Positions 14,044 to 25,248 of a DNA stretch of 45,480 nt are shown here, piece after piece; positions within the stretch are counted from its first letter, which is position 1; every line of letters starts with the position of its first letter. The stretch is from Megasphaera massiliensis (lineage in GTDB: Bacteria; Bacillota; Negativicutes; Veillonellales; Megasphaeraceae): assembly GCF_000455225.1 (NCBI RefSeq), contig NZ_HF954558.1, positions 34,023 through 79,502 of the forward strand. The letters run 5' to 3'. A model generated the notes under the pieces. It did no database searches. It worked only from the letters and a program-made list of their open reading frames with translations, and was not told the origin of the DNA. Position numbers and translations under genes: made by a program.

Positions 14044-17000
14044 TTATTCCATATCGTAATCCTGAAGGGCTGCGACGTGATGATAGCCGTCGTTCTTACC
14101 TTTATTGGCAAAGACGCGCAGGACTTCGCGAGCCGTGTCCAGAGAGGTCAGGCAGGGAACGGCTAATTCAACAGCCATGCGGCGGAGGTTGAAGCCGTCG
14201 CGTTCCGGATGTTTGCCATAGGTCAGGGTATTGAGGACCAAATCAATTTTGCCGTTGCGGATCATGGTCGCGATATTCTGACCGCCTTCATGGATCTTGC
14301 GAACGATATCGACGGGCATGCCGTGATCGTTGAAGTAGGATCCGGTACCTTCGGTGGCAATGATGTGATAGCCGAGTTCCTTAAAGCCTTCTGCCAGATG
14401 CAGGGCTTCAGCCTTATCGCGGTCGGCGACGGTAACCAAAATCGTGCCGCCGGCAGGAATCTTCATCTTGGCGCCGTTGACGGCCTTATACAAGGCTTCC
14501 GAGTAAGAATGACCGATACCCATGACTTCGCCTGTCGATTTCATTTCAGGTCCGAGGGCGATTTCAGCCAGGCCGATCTTGCTGAAGGAGAATACCGGAG
14601 CCTTGGCAGCAACGTGTTTCTTCGCCGGCATGAGGCCACTGTGGATGCCCATATCCTTCAAGGTTTCACCAAGGGCGATGCGGGTTGCGATTTCAACGAT
14701 TGGGAAGTGCGTTACCTTGCTGAGGAAGGGGACGGTACGGCTCGAACGGGGATTGACTTCGATGATGTACAATTTGCCCCGCGATACGACGAACTGAATG
14801 TTGACCGAGCCTTTAACCTGGAGTTCCAGAGAAATGCGGGTCGTATAGTCGACGATCTGGGCGATCATATCGTCGTCGAGGTGCTGCGGCGGGTAGACGG
14901 CAATGGAGTCACCGGAGTGGACGCCGGCTCGTTCTACCTGTTCCATGATGCCCGGAATGTAGACGTCAGTTCCGTCGGCGACGGCGTCGACTTCGACTTC
15001 ACGGCCTACCATGTATTCGTCGATGAGGATCGGATGGTCCGGCGAAGCGATGACGGCTTCGCGGAGATAGCGTTCTAATTCCTTTTCATTATAGACGATT
15101 TCCATAGCCCGGCCGCCGAGGACGTAAGACGGGCGGACGATGAGGGGGAATTCCAATTCCGAAGCGACCTTCATGGCTTCTTTATCGCTGGTCGCAATGC
15201 GGCCGTCCGGACGAGGAATATTGAGTTTAGCCAGGACTTCATCAAAGCGTTCCCGGTCTTCTGCCCGGTCCATGCCGTCGACAGAGGTGCCGAGGACGGT
15301 GACGCCGCGCTTAGCCAAGGGCGCTGCCAAGTTGATGGCCGTCTGGCCGCCGAACTGGCAGATGACGCCGACGGGCTTTTCTTTTTCGACGACAGCCATG
15401 ACGTCTTCGACCATGAGGGGTTCAAAGTACAGGCTGTCCGACGTATCGAAGTCGGTGCTGACCGTTTCCGGGTTATTGTTGATGATAATGCTGTTCATGC
15501 CGGCCTTGCGCAGAGCCCAGGCAGAATGGACGGAGCAGTAGTCAAATTCAATGCCCTGGCCGATGCGGATCGGGCCGGAGCCGAGGACGATGACGCTCTT
15601 CTTGCCGAGGGGCTTGACTTCATCTTCCGTCGCATAGCAGGAATAGTAGTACGGCGTAGCCGCTTCAAATTCAGCGGCGCAGGTGTCGACCATCTTAAAC
15701 GTCGGTGTAATGCCGTGGTCGACGCGGAACTGACGGACTTCTTCTTCCGTCTTCTTCGTAAATCCGGCGATGACGGCATCGGGCATGCTGTAGCGTTTGG
15801 CCAAACGAACGTTGTCGATGGTCAAGTTATTGCGCTGGAGGTCGAATTCCACATCGATGATGTTTTTAATCTTGTGGAGGAACCACAGGTCGTAACCGGT
15901 GATGTAGTGGATCTTTTCTTCACTGATACCGAGGCGCAGGGCCTGAGCGACGACAAAGAGCCGTTCATCATCCTGCTTCTGCAGGAGTTCGACGATATCG
16001 ATGAGGGACTTGCTTTCCAGCTTCTTCATGGAAATGTAGTTGACCCCGATTTCCAAGGAGCGGACGGCTTTGAGCAGGGCCCCTTCAAAGCAGCGGTCAA
16101 GGGACATGACTTCACCGGTTGCCTTCATCTGGGTGCCTAAGGATTTATCGGCCAAGGCGAATTTTTCAAAGGGCCAGCGCGGGAACTTGACGACGCAGTA
16201 GTCGAGAGTCGGTTCGAAGCAGGCCGTCGTCTTACCCGTAACGGCGTTAGTAATCTGATCCAGGGTTAGACCCGTTGCGACTTTAGCGGCAACTTTGGCG
16301 ATGGGATAGCCCGTCGCTTTCGAAGCCAGGGCCGACGAACGGCTGACACGGGGATTGACTTCGATGACGTAGTACTGATTGCTGTTCGGGTCGAGGGCAT
16401 ACTGGACGTTGCAGCCGCCTTCGATTTTCAAGCGGCGGATGATATCAAGGGATGCCGTGCGCAGCATCTGATACTGCAAATCGTTCAAGGTCTGGCTCGG
16501 AGCGACGACGATAGAGTCGCCCGTATGGATGCCGACGGGGTCGACATTTTCCATGTTGCAGACGATGATGCAGTTATCGGCCTTATCGCGCATGACTTCG
16601 TATTCGATTTCTTTCCAACCGGCAACGGAGCGTTCGACGAGGATCTGATTGATCGGGCTGAGTTTGATGCCGCGGGTGGCAATCATGAACAGTTCGTCTT
16701 CGTCGTGGGCGATGCCGCCGCCGGTACCGCCGAGGGTAAAGGCCGGACGGACAATGATCGGATAGCCGATTTTATCGGCAAATTCAATGGCCGACGGAAC
16801 GTCTTCGAAGATATCACTTTCCGGAACGGGCTGGTTGATATCGTTCATGGCCTTTTTAAATAATTCACGGTCTTCCGCTTCTTCGATAGCGGACAGGCGC
16901 GTACCGAGAAGCTGGACGTTATATTTTTCAAGGACGCCGGCATTGGCCAACTGAACGGCCATATTGAGGCCGACCTGACCGCCGAGGGTAGCCAAGAGGC

Positions 17001-17247
17001 CGTCGGGCCGTTCTTTTTCAATGACTTCCGTAACGTAGTCGAGGGAAATCGGTTCGACATAGACGCGGTCGGCAATGTCTTCGTCAGTCATGATCGTCGC
17101 CGGGTTGCTGTTGATGAGGACGACTTCCAACCCTTCTTCTTTCAAGGCACGGCAGGCCTGGGTACCGGCATAGTCAAATTCGGCGGCCTGCCCGATGATA
17201 ATAGGGCCGGAACCGATAACGAGTACTTTCTTCAATCCTTCTACCAT
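14044..17247 (-). CDS. carB: carbamoyl-phosphate synthase large subunit CarB
   Basis: 1067 residues, the full length for CarB, with two homologous ATP-grasp halves. The first half opens [21 protein letters not shown], with NPATIMTD and [13 protein letters not shown]. The second half repeats the pattern as [19 protein letters not shown] and [15 protein letters not shown]-terminal MGS-like allosteric domain (about 930-1067) ends the protein. With CarA it makes carbamoyl phosphate from bicarbonate, glutamine and two ATP, feeding both pyrimidines and arginine. The ATG follows GGAGGAAAAATAAC, one base after the carA stop. It is the last gene of pyrB-pyrC-carA-carB; sitting in the pyr operon implies pyrimidine control. 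Confidence 0.97.
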   Translation of the reverse strand: MVEGLKKVLVIGSGPIIIGQAAEFDYAGTQACRALKEEGLEVVLINSNPATIMTDEDIADRVYVEPISLDYVTEVIEKERPDGLLATLGGQVGLNMAVQLANAGVLEKYNVQLLGTRLSAIEEAEDRELFKKAMNDINQPVPESDIFEDVPSAIEFADKIGYPIIVRPAFTLGGTGGGIAHDEDELFMIATRGIKLSPINQILVERSVAGWKEIEYEVMRDKADNCIIVCNMENVDPVGIHTGDSIVVAPSQTLNDLQYQMLRTASLDIIRRLKIEGGCNVQYALDPNSNQYYVIEVNPRVSRSSALASKATGYPIAKVAAKVATGLTLDQITNAVTGKTTACFEPTLDYCVVKFPRWPFEKFALADKSLGTQMKATGEVMSLDRCFEGALLKAVRSLEIGVNYISMKKLESKSLIDIVELLQKQDDERLFVVAQALRLGISEEKIHYITGYDLWFLHKIKNIIDVEFDLQRNNLTIDNVRLAKRYSMPDAVIAGFTKKTEEEVRQFRVDHGITPTFKMVDTCAAEFEAATPYYYSCYATEDEVKPLGKKSVIVLGSGPIRIGQGIEFDYCSVHSAWALRKAGMNSIIINNNPETVSTDFDTSDSLYFEPLMVEDVMAVVEKEKPVGVICQFGGQTAINLAAPLAKRGVTVLGTSVDGMDRAEDRERFDEVLAKLNIPRPDGRIATSDKEAMKVASELEFPLIVRPSYVLGGRAMEIVYNEKELERYLREAVIASPDHPILIDEYMVGREVEVDAVADGTDVYIPGIMEQVERAGVHSGDSIAVYPPQHLDDDMIAQIVDYTTRISLELQVKGSVNIQFVVSRGKLYIIEVNPRSSRTVPFLSKVTHFPIVEIATRIALGETLKDMGIHSGLMPAKKHVAAKAPVFSFSKIGLAEIALGPEMKSTGEVMGIGHSYSEALYKAVNGAKMKIPAGGTILVTVADRDKAEALHLAEGFKELGYHIIATEGTGSYFNDHGMPVDIVRKIHEGGQNIATMIRNGKIDLVLNTLTYGKHPERDGFNLRRMAVELAVPCLTSLDTAREVLRVFANKGKNDGYHHVAALQDYDME

Positions 17248-17248
17248 G

Positions 17249-18309
<1,061 letters not shown>

Positions 18310-18310
<1 letters not shown>

Positions 18311-19605
18311 TATAAAACCTCCCCGTTTTTCATCACAAATTTACCATTGACGATGGCAGCTGCCGCCTTCCCTTTGAAGATCATTTCATCAAAAGGAGTC
18401 GACTTTCCCTTGGAATAGAATTTCGAGGAATCGACTGTCCATTCTTTATCGAGATCAAGGATCGTTAAATCGGCATCTTTACCCGGTGCAATGACGCCGG
18501 CATCGAGGCCGAGTATTTTGGCCTGGGCCGTCGACATGACATTGACCAGGCTCATGAGATCGATGATGCCCGTATGATACAAATGCGTCAGCATGGCGCC
18601 GACACTCGTTTCAAGGCCGACAAAGCCGCTGGGCGCCAAATTGAATTCTTGGTCTTTTTCTTCCCATTCATGAGGAGCATGGTCGGTAACGACAGCATCG
18701 ATAGTGCCGTCTACCAATCCTTCGACGCAGGCATCGCGGTGGATGTCCGAGCGAATGGGAGGATTCATTTTGTAGCGTGTTTCAAAGGTCCGCAGGGCTT
18801 CATCGGTAAAGATGAGGTGCTGCGGCGTGACTTCAGCCGTTACCTTAACGCCCCGCTTTTTAGCCTGGCGAACGAGGTCGACGGCGTTCTTGGTACTGAT
18901 GTGGGCGATGTGGACCGGCGTCCCCGTCGCTTCAGCCAGGAAGATATCGCGGGCAACGGCGATGTCTTCGGCAACGGCCGGACGGCCCTTCATGCCCAGT
19001 TCGTTCGATACGACGCCTTCGTGCATATTGCCGCCTTCGATGAGGTTGTCATCTTCGCAGTGGTCGATGATGATCTTATGGAACATGCTGGCATATTCCA
19101 TGGCTTTACGCATGAAGTCGGAATTTTCTACGTAATGACCGTCATCGGAAAAGGCGACGACTCCTTCTTTGGCCATAGAGCCCATAGCTGAGAGTTCCTG
19201 GCCCTGTTGGCCTTTGGAAATAGCGCCGATGATTTCTACCTTAACCTTAGCTTCATGTTCAATCTTATACTTCAAGCCGTCGACGACAATAGCCGAGTCG
19301 ATGACAGGTTTCGTGTTAGGCATAGTGGCAACGCGGGTAATGCCGCCGGCAGCCGCTGCCTTAGTCCCTGTTTCGATCGTTTCCTTGCCCGACTGGCCCG
19401 GTTGACGGAGATGGACGTGCATATCGATGAAGCCCGGTGCTACGACGAGGCCCGAAGCATCGAAAACTTCTTCAGCGCTGTCCGCGGCTAAATTAGCTCC
19501 AACTTCTTTAATTTTTCCATTTTCAATGAGGATATCACAAATTTCGTCCTGCTGCATGGCCGGATTGATCACTCTGCCGCCTTTAACGAGTAATGTCAAC
19601 GTCAT
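18310..19605 (-). CDS. pyrC: dihydroorotase PyrC (type I, amidohydrolase)
   Basis: 431 residues. DMHVHLRQPG near residue 61 holds the first two zinc-binding histidines with the substrate-binding Arg, DHCEDD and HIAHIST supply further metal ligands, and VTDHAPHEWEEK carries the catalytic Asp. It closes carbamoyl aspartate to dihydroorotate. The start ATG follows TGGGAGGC and lies inside the end of pyrB, an overlap of 23 bases; the stop overlaps the carA start. Confidence 0.95.
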
Positions 19606-20527
19606 CGCCTCCCATAATTGTCAGATATAATACGGCCATACGGACGGATACGCCGTTCATGACCTGTTCCTGAATCGAAGAATGTTCGCTGTAGCAAACG
19701 TCGGAATCAATTTCGATGCCCCGGTTCATCGGGCCCGGATGAAGGACGAGAACGTCGTCTTTCGCCCATTTGAGGCGGTCTTTCTTGATACCAAACAGCG
19801 AGTTATATTCACCGGCGCTGGGGAAGAATCCGATACCCTGGCGTTCCTTCTGGATACGCAGGACGTTGATGACGTCCGCATCCTTGAGGGCTTCCTTCAA
19901 GTCGTAATGAACGGTGACGCCCATGGCTTCCAATTCCGGCTGGAGCAGCGTCCGCGGACCGACGAGGTGTACGTCTGCCCCCATCGTCTTGAGGCCGTAA
20001 ATGTTGGACCGTGCTACACGGCCGTGGTCGATGTCGCCGACGATGACGACCTTCAACCCTTCGATGCGGCCTTTTACTTCCTGAATGGTGAACATGTCGA
20101 GGAGTCCCTGCGTCGGATGTTCGTGAGCACCGTCACCGGCGTTGATGATGATCGGATCGACGCAGCGCTGAGCAAAGCTCGGCGAGCCTTCCTGCTTCTG
20201 ACGCATGACGATGGCATCGACCCCCATGGCTGTCACCGTTAAGAGGGTGTCGCGGAAGCTTTCCCCTTTTTGAATGGAACTTCCCCGGGGCGTAAAATTG
20301 ATGACGTCGGCTCCGAGATACTTGGCAGCCATTTCAAAAGAACCGCGGGTACGGGTACTCGGTTCCCAAAACATGTTGACCACCGACTTGCCTTTGAGCA
20401 AGGACAATTTCTTATTGTCACTCTTGACGACGGCCTTCATTTTCTTTGCAACCCGCAAGATCAATTCAATTTCTTCCCTCGGCACTCCCTGGAGTCCCAA
20501 CAGGCTCTTGCCCTGTATATTAACCAT
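19583..20527 (-). CDS. pyrB: aspartate carbamoyltransferase catalytic subunit PyrB
   Basis: 314 residues, standard for the catalytic chain. EPSTRTRGSF (55-64) is the carbamoyl-phosphate loop, EHPTQGLLD and GDIDHGRVARS are family signatures, and LHPGPMNRG closes the active site. No pyrI regulatory subunit gene is adjacent. The start is ATG 20527 after AAGGAGG; the frame stays open upstream but would cover the attenuator. First gene of the operon behind a PyrR-type leader. Confidence 0.95.
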   Translation of the reverse strand: MVNIQGKSLLGLQGVPREEIELILRVAKKMKAVVKSDNKKLSLLKGKSVVNMFWEPSTRTRGSFEMAAKYLGADVINFTPRGSSIQKGESFRDTLLTVTAMGVDAIVMRQKQEGSPSFAQRCVDPIIINAGDGAHEHPTQGLLDMFTIQEVKGRIEGLKVVIVGDIDHGRVARSNIYGLKTMGADVHLVGPRTLLQPELEAMGVTVHYDLKEALKDADVINVLRIQKERQGIGFFPSAGEYNSLFGIKKDRLKWAKDDVLVLHPGPMNRGIEIDSDVCYSEHSSIQEQVMNGVSVRMAVLYLTIMGGDDVDITR

Positions 20528-20540
20528 CGAATCCTCCTTG

Positions 20541-20688
20541 AAAAAAAAGACCTCTGCCGCAAGGCAAAGGTCATATTCTAAGCATGGCAAAATATGTCCC
20601 TTTGTAGCCTCTCCGGACTATATTAAAGGTACAAGCTAGAAGTATAAGAATCACACAGCCTCACAGGACTGTCGTATATTCTCTATCT
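20541..20688 (-). promoter_or_regulatory. pyr attenuator leader with two PyrR-binding-like loops
   Basis: The minus-strand leader has two sequences fitting the PyrR loop consensus ARUCCNGNGAGGYU: AGUCCUGUGAGGCU (complement of 20657-20670, inside an ACAG/CUGU stem) and AGUCCGGAGAGGCU (complement of 20606-20619, flanked by UAG/CUA). A terminator follows, GACCUUUGCC / GGCAGAGGUC (20572-20549), then eight U residues (20548-20541). PyrR with UMP should favour termination. No pyrR gene is in the window. Confidence 0.85.
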
Positions 20689-20717
20689 ATTTTATCGGCC
20701 ATGGCCTATAAAGTCAA
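20689..20717 (-). promoter_or_regulatory. promoter of the pyrB-pyrC-carA-carB operon
   Basis: -35 TTGACT (complement of 20712-20717), 17-base spacer, -10 TAAAAT (complement of 20689-20694), just upstream of the first PyrR-type loop. Confidence 0.82.
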
Positions 20718-20754
20718 GAATTTTTTCAGGGTCTTCCGTGGAACCGAATGTTTT

Positions 20755-21252
20755 TTAAACCTGGTCGGCCGGCGTAATCGTTACGTCCTGCGGAGAAATA
20801 GACACATTATTATAAAGGGCTTCAAAAAGCTGTGCCGGTACGTACATCGTGCCGTTGACATTGACCGGTCCCGTGCCATACTGGAAGATGCGGTTCAAAT
20901 TAATCTTCTTAATCGTCCCGATGCGTTCGTACCAGTCTTCTCCGGGCTTGATGATGATATAGGCAATGTTCATTTCGACGCGGACACTCTGGTCAGTCGG
21001 ATCCCAATTTACCGTATAACCTAACTGTTCGGCAACCTTACGCAGCGGAATCATGACCACATCGCCTTTTTGCAGGACGGCTCCGTCGGCGGGATCCATG
21101 ACCTTTCCGGCAACGGTAAGCTTACACTGTTGGATTGCCGTCAATCCCGGTGCCGATACATAAGGGCCCATGACCGGACCTTCATTAAAAGCAAAAGCCG
21201 GACTCACTGCCAAGGCCGCCATAAACAGGGCCGCCATCATACACTTTTTCAT
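20755..21252 (-). CDS. secreted protein with copper-amine-oxidase N-terminal-like (stalk) domain
   Basis: 165 residues. A signal peptide (MKKCMMAALFMAAL..., cleavage near AFA at about residue 21) precedes a domain of the kind called copper amine oxidase N-terminal or stalk domain: KGDVVMIPLRKVAEQLGY, VNWDPTDQSVRVE, and later VNGTMYVPAQLFEALY. These domains occur in many exported Firmicute proteins and imply no oxidase activity. ATG 21252 was chosen for the signal peptide and the GGGAGGGGG upstream. Single gene between mcrC and the pyr leader; the function is unknown. Confidence 0.78.
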   Translation of the reverse strand: MKKCMMAALFMAALAVSPAFAFNEGPVMGPYVSAPGLTAIQQCKLTVAGKVMDPADGAVLQKGDVVMIPLRKVAEQLGYTVNWDPTDQSVRVEMNIAYIIIKPGEDWYERIGTIKKINLNRIFQYGTGPVNVNGTMYVPAQLFEALYNNVSISPQDVTITPADQV

Positions 21253-21373
21253 AAGGGATTCCCCCTCCCATCTAAAAATAAGCGATAGATAATGACATAT
21301 GCTTATATATTTCGACAAAGAAATATATTTTCCTGCTTTCGGACTGATCCAGTCCCATAAATTGCAAAGGAAT

Positions 21374-22444
21374 TTACCATATCCCGAAATGGTCGCTTAC
21401 AATACGGTCCAGCTGTTCTGCAATCTTCGGAAATTCCTGATTCAAGTCCAGTGTTTTTACAGAAATCTGATTCCCACTCATATGATAGACATTGTCCGGC
21501 ACAATATCTTCCTCGGTCTTTGCATAAAGCAGCATTCCGGAAACTTGATGTCCCGTTCCGGCAACTGCTGCGTCTTTGTTCTTCACATACGTAAAAATCT
21601 GGTACAGATTCCCAGAATGAAGGGTCTCTACATCAAAACGTGACTGCCATATCCGCTCGTAATATTTGGCATCGATAATGAGGGTCTGACCTCCGTACGT
21701 CAACGTAATATCTGTCTGCATGATCGGAAGCCGGGCATCAAAGCCGTCGTCGAGCTGCCAAGGTATCTGCGACGCCCGGGCCGAGAACCCTTTTATCCGC
21801 TGTCCAAATTCCTGTGCATAATATTCGAGAATGAATTTTTCATACAACCGGCTCATCCGCTGCCCATCCAAAAATCCCATCAGACGGTACTCGCCCGGTT
21901 CTGTTGTCAGAAGTGAACCTTCTGTCAGAAGTTGGGAAATGGCAAGCAGCATCTGATATGTGCGGTTGTTGCGCTGAAAGCGAATATCCGAAAAGCGGAC
22001 CTGTTTTAGATCAATCTCGGCTACATTCGAAAAAAACAGCATTTCCTTCTTGAGTTCTGCCTTGTACTTGTCCTGTACATCCTTCTGTTTCAACAGCAGG
22101 ATGACCGTCGATTTTAGAATCTGATTGAGCCGATTGTCCTCGGAAAGTTCTCCATAGTCACAGGTAACAACCAGGCGGTGCTGCAAGCGGTTTCTCATCG
22201 TCCCGGGCATATTAATTTTCCCACGAACGACGTGCCGATTTTCCACGCGATGGGTATACTCTCGATAAAGGCCTTGCTTGAGCTGCCGTCCGATTCCTTT
22301 AGCCAGAATCGCCGCAAAGAGGTTATGGATATTATCAAAAGGCTCTTTCTCGATAGTCTCGTAGGTAGATTGTTTTAGTATGGTGAAGGCGTAGGACAAC
22401 ATATAATAGATGTTTTTTATGAATATGCTTCTATCCTTTGTCAT
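21374..22444 (-). CDS. mcrC: McrC-family subunit of a 5-methylcytosine-type restriction system
   Basis: 356 residues. The C-terminal half holds a PD-(D/E)XK nuclease core: Asp245 in MQTDITL and Asp258-Ala-Lys260 in IIDAKYYE, the same D-x12-DAK arrangement known for McrC. The N-terminal part should dock onto the McrB ring, stimulating its NTPase. The start overlaps the stop of the McrB ATPase frame as ATGA, so the two are coupled. No methyltransferase is adjacent, consistent with a type IV (modification-dependent) system. The nuclease looks intact even though mcrB is broken. Confidence 0.88.
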   Translation of the reverse strand: MTKDRSIFIKNIYYMLSYAFTILKQSTYETIEKEPFDNIHNLFAAILAKGIGRQLKQGLYREYTHRVENRHVVRGKINMPGTMRNRLQHRLVVTCDYGELSEDNRLNQILKSTVILLLKQKDVQDKYKAELKKEMLFFSNVAEIDLKQVRFSDIRFQRNNRTYQMLLAISQLLTEGSLLTTEPGEYRLMGFLDGQRMSRLYEKFILEYYAQEFGQRIKGFSARASQIPWQLDDGFDARLPIMQTDITLTYGGQTLIIDAKYYERIWQSRFDVETLHSGNLYQIFTYVKNKDAAVAGTGHQVSGMLLYAKTEEDIVPDNVYHMSGNQISVKTLDLNQEFPKIAEQLDRIVSDHFGIW

Positions 22445-23349
22445 TGAAACACTCCATGGAGGATATTATCCCAGTGCTGTATCTTGCTGTCCTCGTCAAA
22501 CCAGTATTCCGAAATCATAGGCAGAATGTCATAATCTACAACAGCCTGCATCCAGTTATCGGTACAAGTATCTTTCGTCTTGCCGCAAAAATAGCTGTGT
22601 CCGATACAGAATCCTTTTCCGAGGGATTTATCTCGCCGGATCGATTCATTGAGTTCGATGACCTTGGAAATGAGTTCATCAAAGGTTTCGTTATCCATCG
22701 CAGCTTTATAGTCGCTGAACCCCTTGGACTCAAAACCCGGTTCGAGTTCAAAGAAGCTGAACCGCCGCCGCAAGGCATAATCAATCATGGCTAGGCTTCG
22801 GTCAGCCGTATTCATCATGCCGATGATATAAAGGTTCTCCGGAACGGAAAAAGGCATGCCATTGTAGGCCAAGGTCGCCGTCTTACCACGGTAGTCTTTT
22901 TCAATCAGCATCAACAGCTCCCCAAAAATTTGACTCAGATTGCCGCGGTTGATCTCATCAATGATAAAGAAGAATTTTTTATCCCGTTGATTGGCAGCCT
23001 TCTGACAGAACCGGTAAAATACACCGGTTTTCAACGTAAAACCGCCCGATTCATTCGGCTTGTACCCCATCATGAAATCTTCATAGGAATAACTCTGATG
23101 GAACTGAATGAATTCAATTTGACTTTCGTTCTTTTCCCCCATCAGAGAATACGCCAACCTCTTGGCACAGAATGTCTTTCCGACGCCGGGCGCCCCCTGC
23201 AGGATGACATTTTTCTTATTAAGCAGCACTTCTGTCAGACGATCATAGTCCTCCTCGGTCAAATAGACTTCCGACAGAAAATCATCCTTTGTATACCGAG
23301 TCGGTGCCACGTCCGGATGCAGCGGGTTCTCATCGCGAATCATATCCAT
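22441..23349 (-). CDS. mcrB: McrB AAA+ GTPase part (3' half of a frameshifted mcrB)
   Basis: 302 residues in this frame. Walker A GAPGVGKT (52-59), Walker B IIDEINRGN (129-137) and MNTADRS (179-185), the McrB-specific motif, identify the motor of McrBC. The ATG at 23349 has no well-placed ribosome site, and the same frame is open upstream reading RLTKDEYEFI, which fits as the continuation of the EVE-domain protein encoded just before it. The two are most likely one protein of about 800 residues separated by a one-base deletion in a T run (complement of 23380-23384). Unless frameshifting restores it, this half may be poorly made and lack the DNA-reading domain. Confidence 0.85.
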   Translation of the reverse strand: MDMIRDENPLHPDVAPTRYTKDDFLSEVYLTEEDYDRLTEVLLNKKNVILQGAPGVGKTFCAKRLAYSLMGEKNESQIEFIQFHQSYSYEDFMMGYKPNESGGFTLKTGVFYRFCQKAANQRDKKFFFIIDEINRGNLSQIFGELLMLIEKDYRGKTATLAYNGMPFSVPENLYIIGMMNTADRSLAMIDYALRRRFSFFELEPGFESKGFSDYKAAMDNETFDELISKVIELNESIRRDKSLGKGFCIGHSYFCGKTKDTCTDNWMQAVVDYDILPMISEYWFDEDSKIQHWDNILHGVFQ

Positions 23350-23372
23350 GATGAATTCATACTCATCCTTGG

Positions 23373-24848
23373 TTAACCTAAAAAGTTGCCATTCGGATTC
23401 CGGAAAAATTCCATCTCCTTTAATTCCGGACTGGCCTTGAGTATCTGGTAGTCGATAGGAGATGACAAGCCTTCGGTCTTTTCAAAAAATATCTTCTTTC
23501 CATCATTTTCTGCTTTAACCCGGACAAGGGCAACAATCTGCTTTACCGGATTCGCTTCGTATCCGATGACGAGATCACCGGCCTTGGCATCGATAAAATT
23601 CTGGAATATTCTTCGCTTATGGCCGTTTTCGTTATATAGTGTATAGGCCTCCACTTCGCCGACTGAGAGGTCAGAAAAACTCCAGATTTTTGGATTGGCC
23701 TTCATCCACCAGTAGGAAGGTTCAGCCATTTCATCATCAGACGCTGCGAAGAGATCGACGCCGCTCAAATCAATGTGATCAAGTGCCTTAGAAAGGGGTT
23801 CCCGAAGTTTCCATATAAAACCGCCTCCATCCTTCTTGGATGCGTATTTTCCGACATACAGAACAGGCCACCATTTGGAGTCTCTGGAATTGCGATCCGG
23901 CGGCAGGGGACAACCGATCTTTTCCGCGACTCGCCTTGCCAAGGCAGATGAATTCGTATTATAGAAATTCTTTGATTCTCCGTATTTACTAGAAAGCTCG
24001 GTGCAGGTAGCTTCTCCGCCAGAATCTTTGAGCCGTTTCATAATTTGGAGGCAACTTTCGTTAAAGACCTCCTTATCCTGCAAGAGCATCACCCATTCCT
24101 CTTCCGTCAATCCCGGATCATACTCCGAGGCTTTCGGCCACCACCCATCATGTTCATTCCTATCGTCTTTGGAATAGTCCCGACTGATATAGAAGCCGAC
24201 ATCGAAGGTCAGTGTTTTCAACTCCGGATCCGGATAGCAGTCATCGGTAAGATGATTTCGAAAGAGCTCCACCAGCTCCGTATCTTGCTTCAGTTCCGCA
24301 CAGATTTCATCATAGAGTTTGTAAAAATGTTGAAGGTTATCCCTATAGGCTCCCTTCTTAAACCGATAATCACCGTTTAAGACATCAGCTACTTTTTTTA
24401 CCTCGCTGAGCTTATAAATATAGTATGTATCCGGATACCGCAGCCAAAGATAGGTTGTTATAGCGTTTTCATTTTGATAGTGCTGTTTAGCTCCGTTGCC
24501 GTATGTATCGAGAAGAACAGAAGACTGTTTCTTAAAGGCAGCAATGCGATCATAGACTTCTTTACTCTCATCAAAGAGGTCCCTATACATGGAGCGAACT
24601 TTCTCGGGAGCATTCTTGGCAAATCCGGTAATCATACCTTTGGGAAAGTTATTCCTAGAAGTAAGCAGATTATCGGTCTTGGCCAGGGATTTTTCCAGCA
24701 TGGCGGCAAAATCAGCCGCCTCTGCATCCCAGTTGTCTTGAAAACATTTAACCGCTTCCCATTTGTATTTTTCCCTTTCCCAGCGCTTAGGCAAGAAATC
24801 TTTCTTGTATCGAACCAGAACGTCCGCTAACTTAGATTTATCGAACAT
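23373..24848 (-). CDS. mcrB: McrB N-terminal part with EVE domain (5' half of a frameshifted mcrB)
   Basis: 491 residues. The N-terminal ~200 residues resemble the MrcB-type N-terminal domain found on Firmicute McrB proteins. The C-terminal ~110 residues (from about 379: SYWWMKANPKIWSF, AGDLVIGYEANP, IVALVRVK) form an EVE domain, a PUA/YTH relative that binds modified bases. This is the target-recognition portion of the restriction enzyme. It ends at FFRNPNGNFLG-stop just where intact relatives run into the AAA+ motor. The start is ATG 24848 after GAGGAGG. Its separation from the motor is explained by a single-base frameshift rather than by a natural two-gene design. Confidence 0.82.
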   Translation of the reverse strand: MFDKSKLADVLVRYKKDFLPKRWEREKYKWEAVKCFQDNWDAEAADFAAMLEKSLAKTDNLLTSRNNFPKGMITGFAKNAPEKVRSMYRDLFDESKEVYDRIAAFKKQSSVLLDTYGNGAKQHYQNENAITTYLWLRYPDTYYIYKLSEVKKVADVLNGDYRFKKGAYRDNLQHFYKLYDEICAELKQDTELVELFRNHLTDDCYPDPELKTLTFDVGFYISRDYSKDDRNEHDGWWPKASEYDPGLTEEEWVMLLQDKEVFNESCLQIMKRLKDSGGEATCTELSSKYGESKNFYNTNSSALARRVAEKIGCPLPPDRNSRDSKWWPVLYVGKYASKKDGGGFIWKLREPLSKALDHIDLSGVDLFAASDDEMAEPSYWWMKANPKIWSFSDLSVGEVEAYTLYNENGHKRRIFQNFIDAKAGDLVIGYEANPVKQIVALVRVKAENDGKKIFFEKTEGLSSPIDYQILKASPELKEMEFFRNPNGNFLG

Positions 24849-25131
24849 CAATCGTACCTCCTCAGACCTTGCAAAGTATTATATATTTTCCAAGTAACAT
24901 ACGGTAATCAAAAGTTCATCTCCACGCGCACTTGTAAAAGATGATCTTCTCCGGTTTCGATTCGACAGAACCGAACGCCTCCTTGGCCGCCACGATTGCT
25001 GCCGGATTCATAAAATCGCCTTATGCTCTCTATCTTTATTATATTCGTTCGCTAAGGTCCCATATCCTGTCTCCCTTGTAAATATTTATGACAACAGCTC
25101 TCTAGCTTCTAACTACACTTTTCTAAAAAAT
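24849..25131. other. non-coding stretch upstream of mcrB with a possible gene remnant
   Basis: About 280 bases between the mcrB start and the terminator at 25125-25170. A weak TATAAT (complement of 24878-24883) may be the mcrB -10. A GC-richer patch (24908-25070, minus strand) is open in two frames: one begins with an ATG at 25011 behind AAGG and gives 31 residues starting MNPAAIVAAKEAF; the other gives about 45 residues ending LLQVRVEMNF. Neither is recognised. It could be the end of a decayed gene. Confidence 0.35.
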
Positions 25132-25170
25132 ATCCCCTTACGTTAATCCTTAAATCTAACGTAAGGGGAT
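25125..25170 (-). terminator. terminator of the pyrF-pyrE-membrane protein operon
   Basis: Perfect 14-base inverted repeat ATCCCCTTACGTTA (25132-25145) / TAACGTAAGGGGAT (25157-25170). On the minus strand it runs into ATTTTTTAG, about 80 bases after the last stop. Confidence 0.88.
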
Positions 25171-25248
25171 GGCACATTATTATGATATTTACGGATGGCT
25201 CATACCTAATGCAAGGAGAACTCATCAAGACGATGCATCCTCACTCAT

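Noticed and set aside
14209-15078. Long plus-strand open frames opposite carB (also 15526-16140)
   Set aside because: Shadow frames of the carB coding strand; no ribosome site and no family motif.
21290-21330. Possible promoter upstream of the stalk-domain protein (TTGTCG with a poor -10)
   Set aside because: The -10 match is weak at any acceptable spacing.
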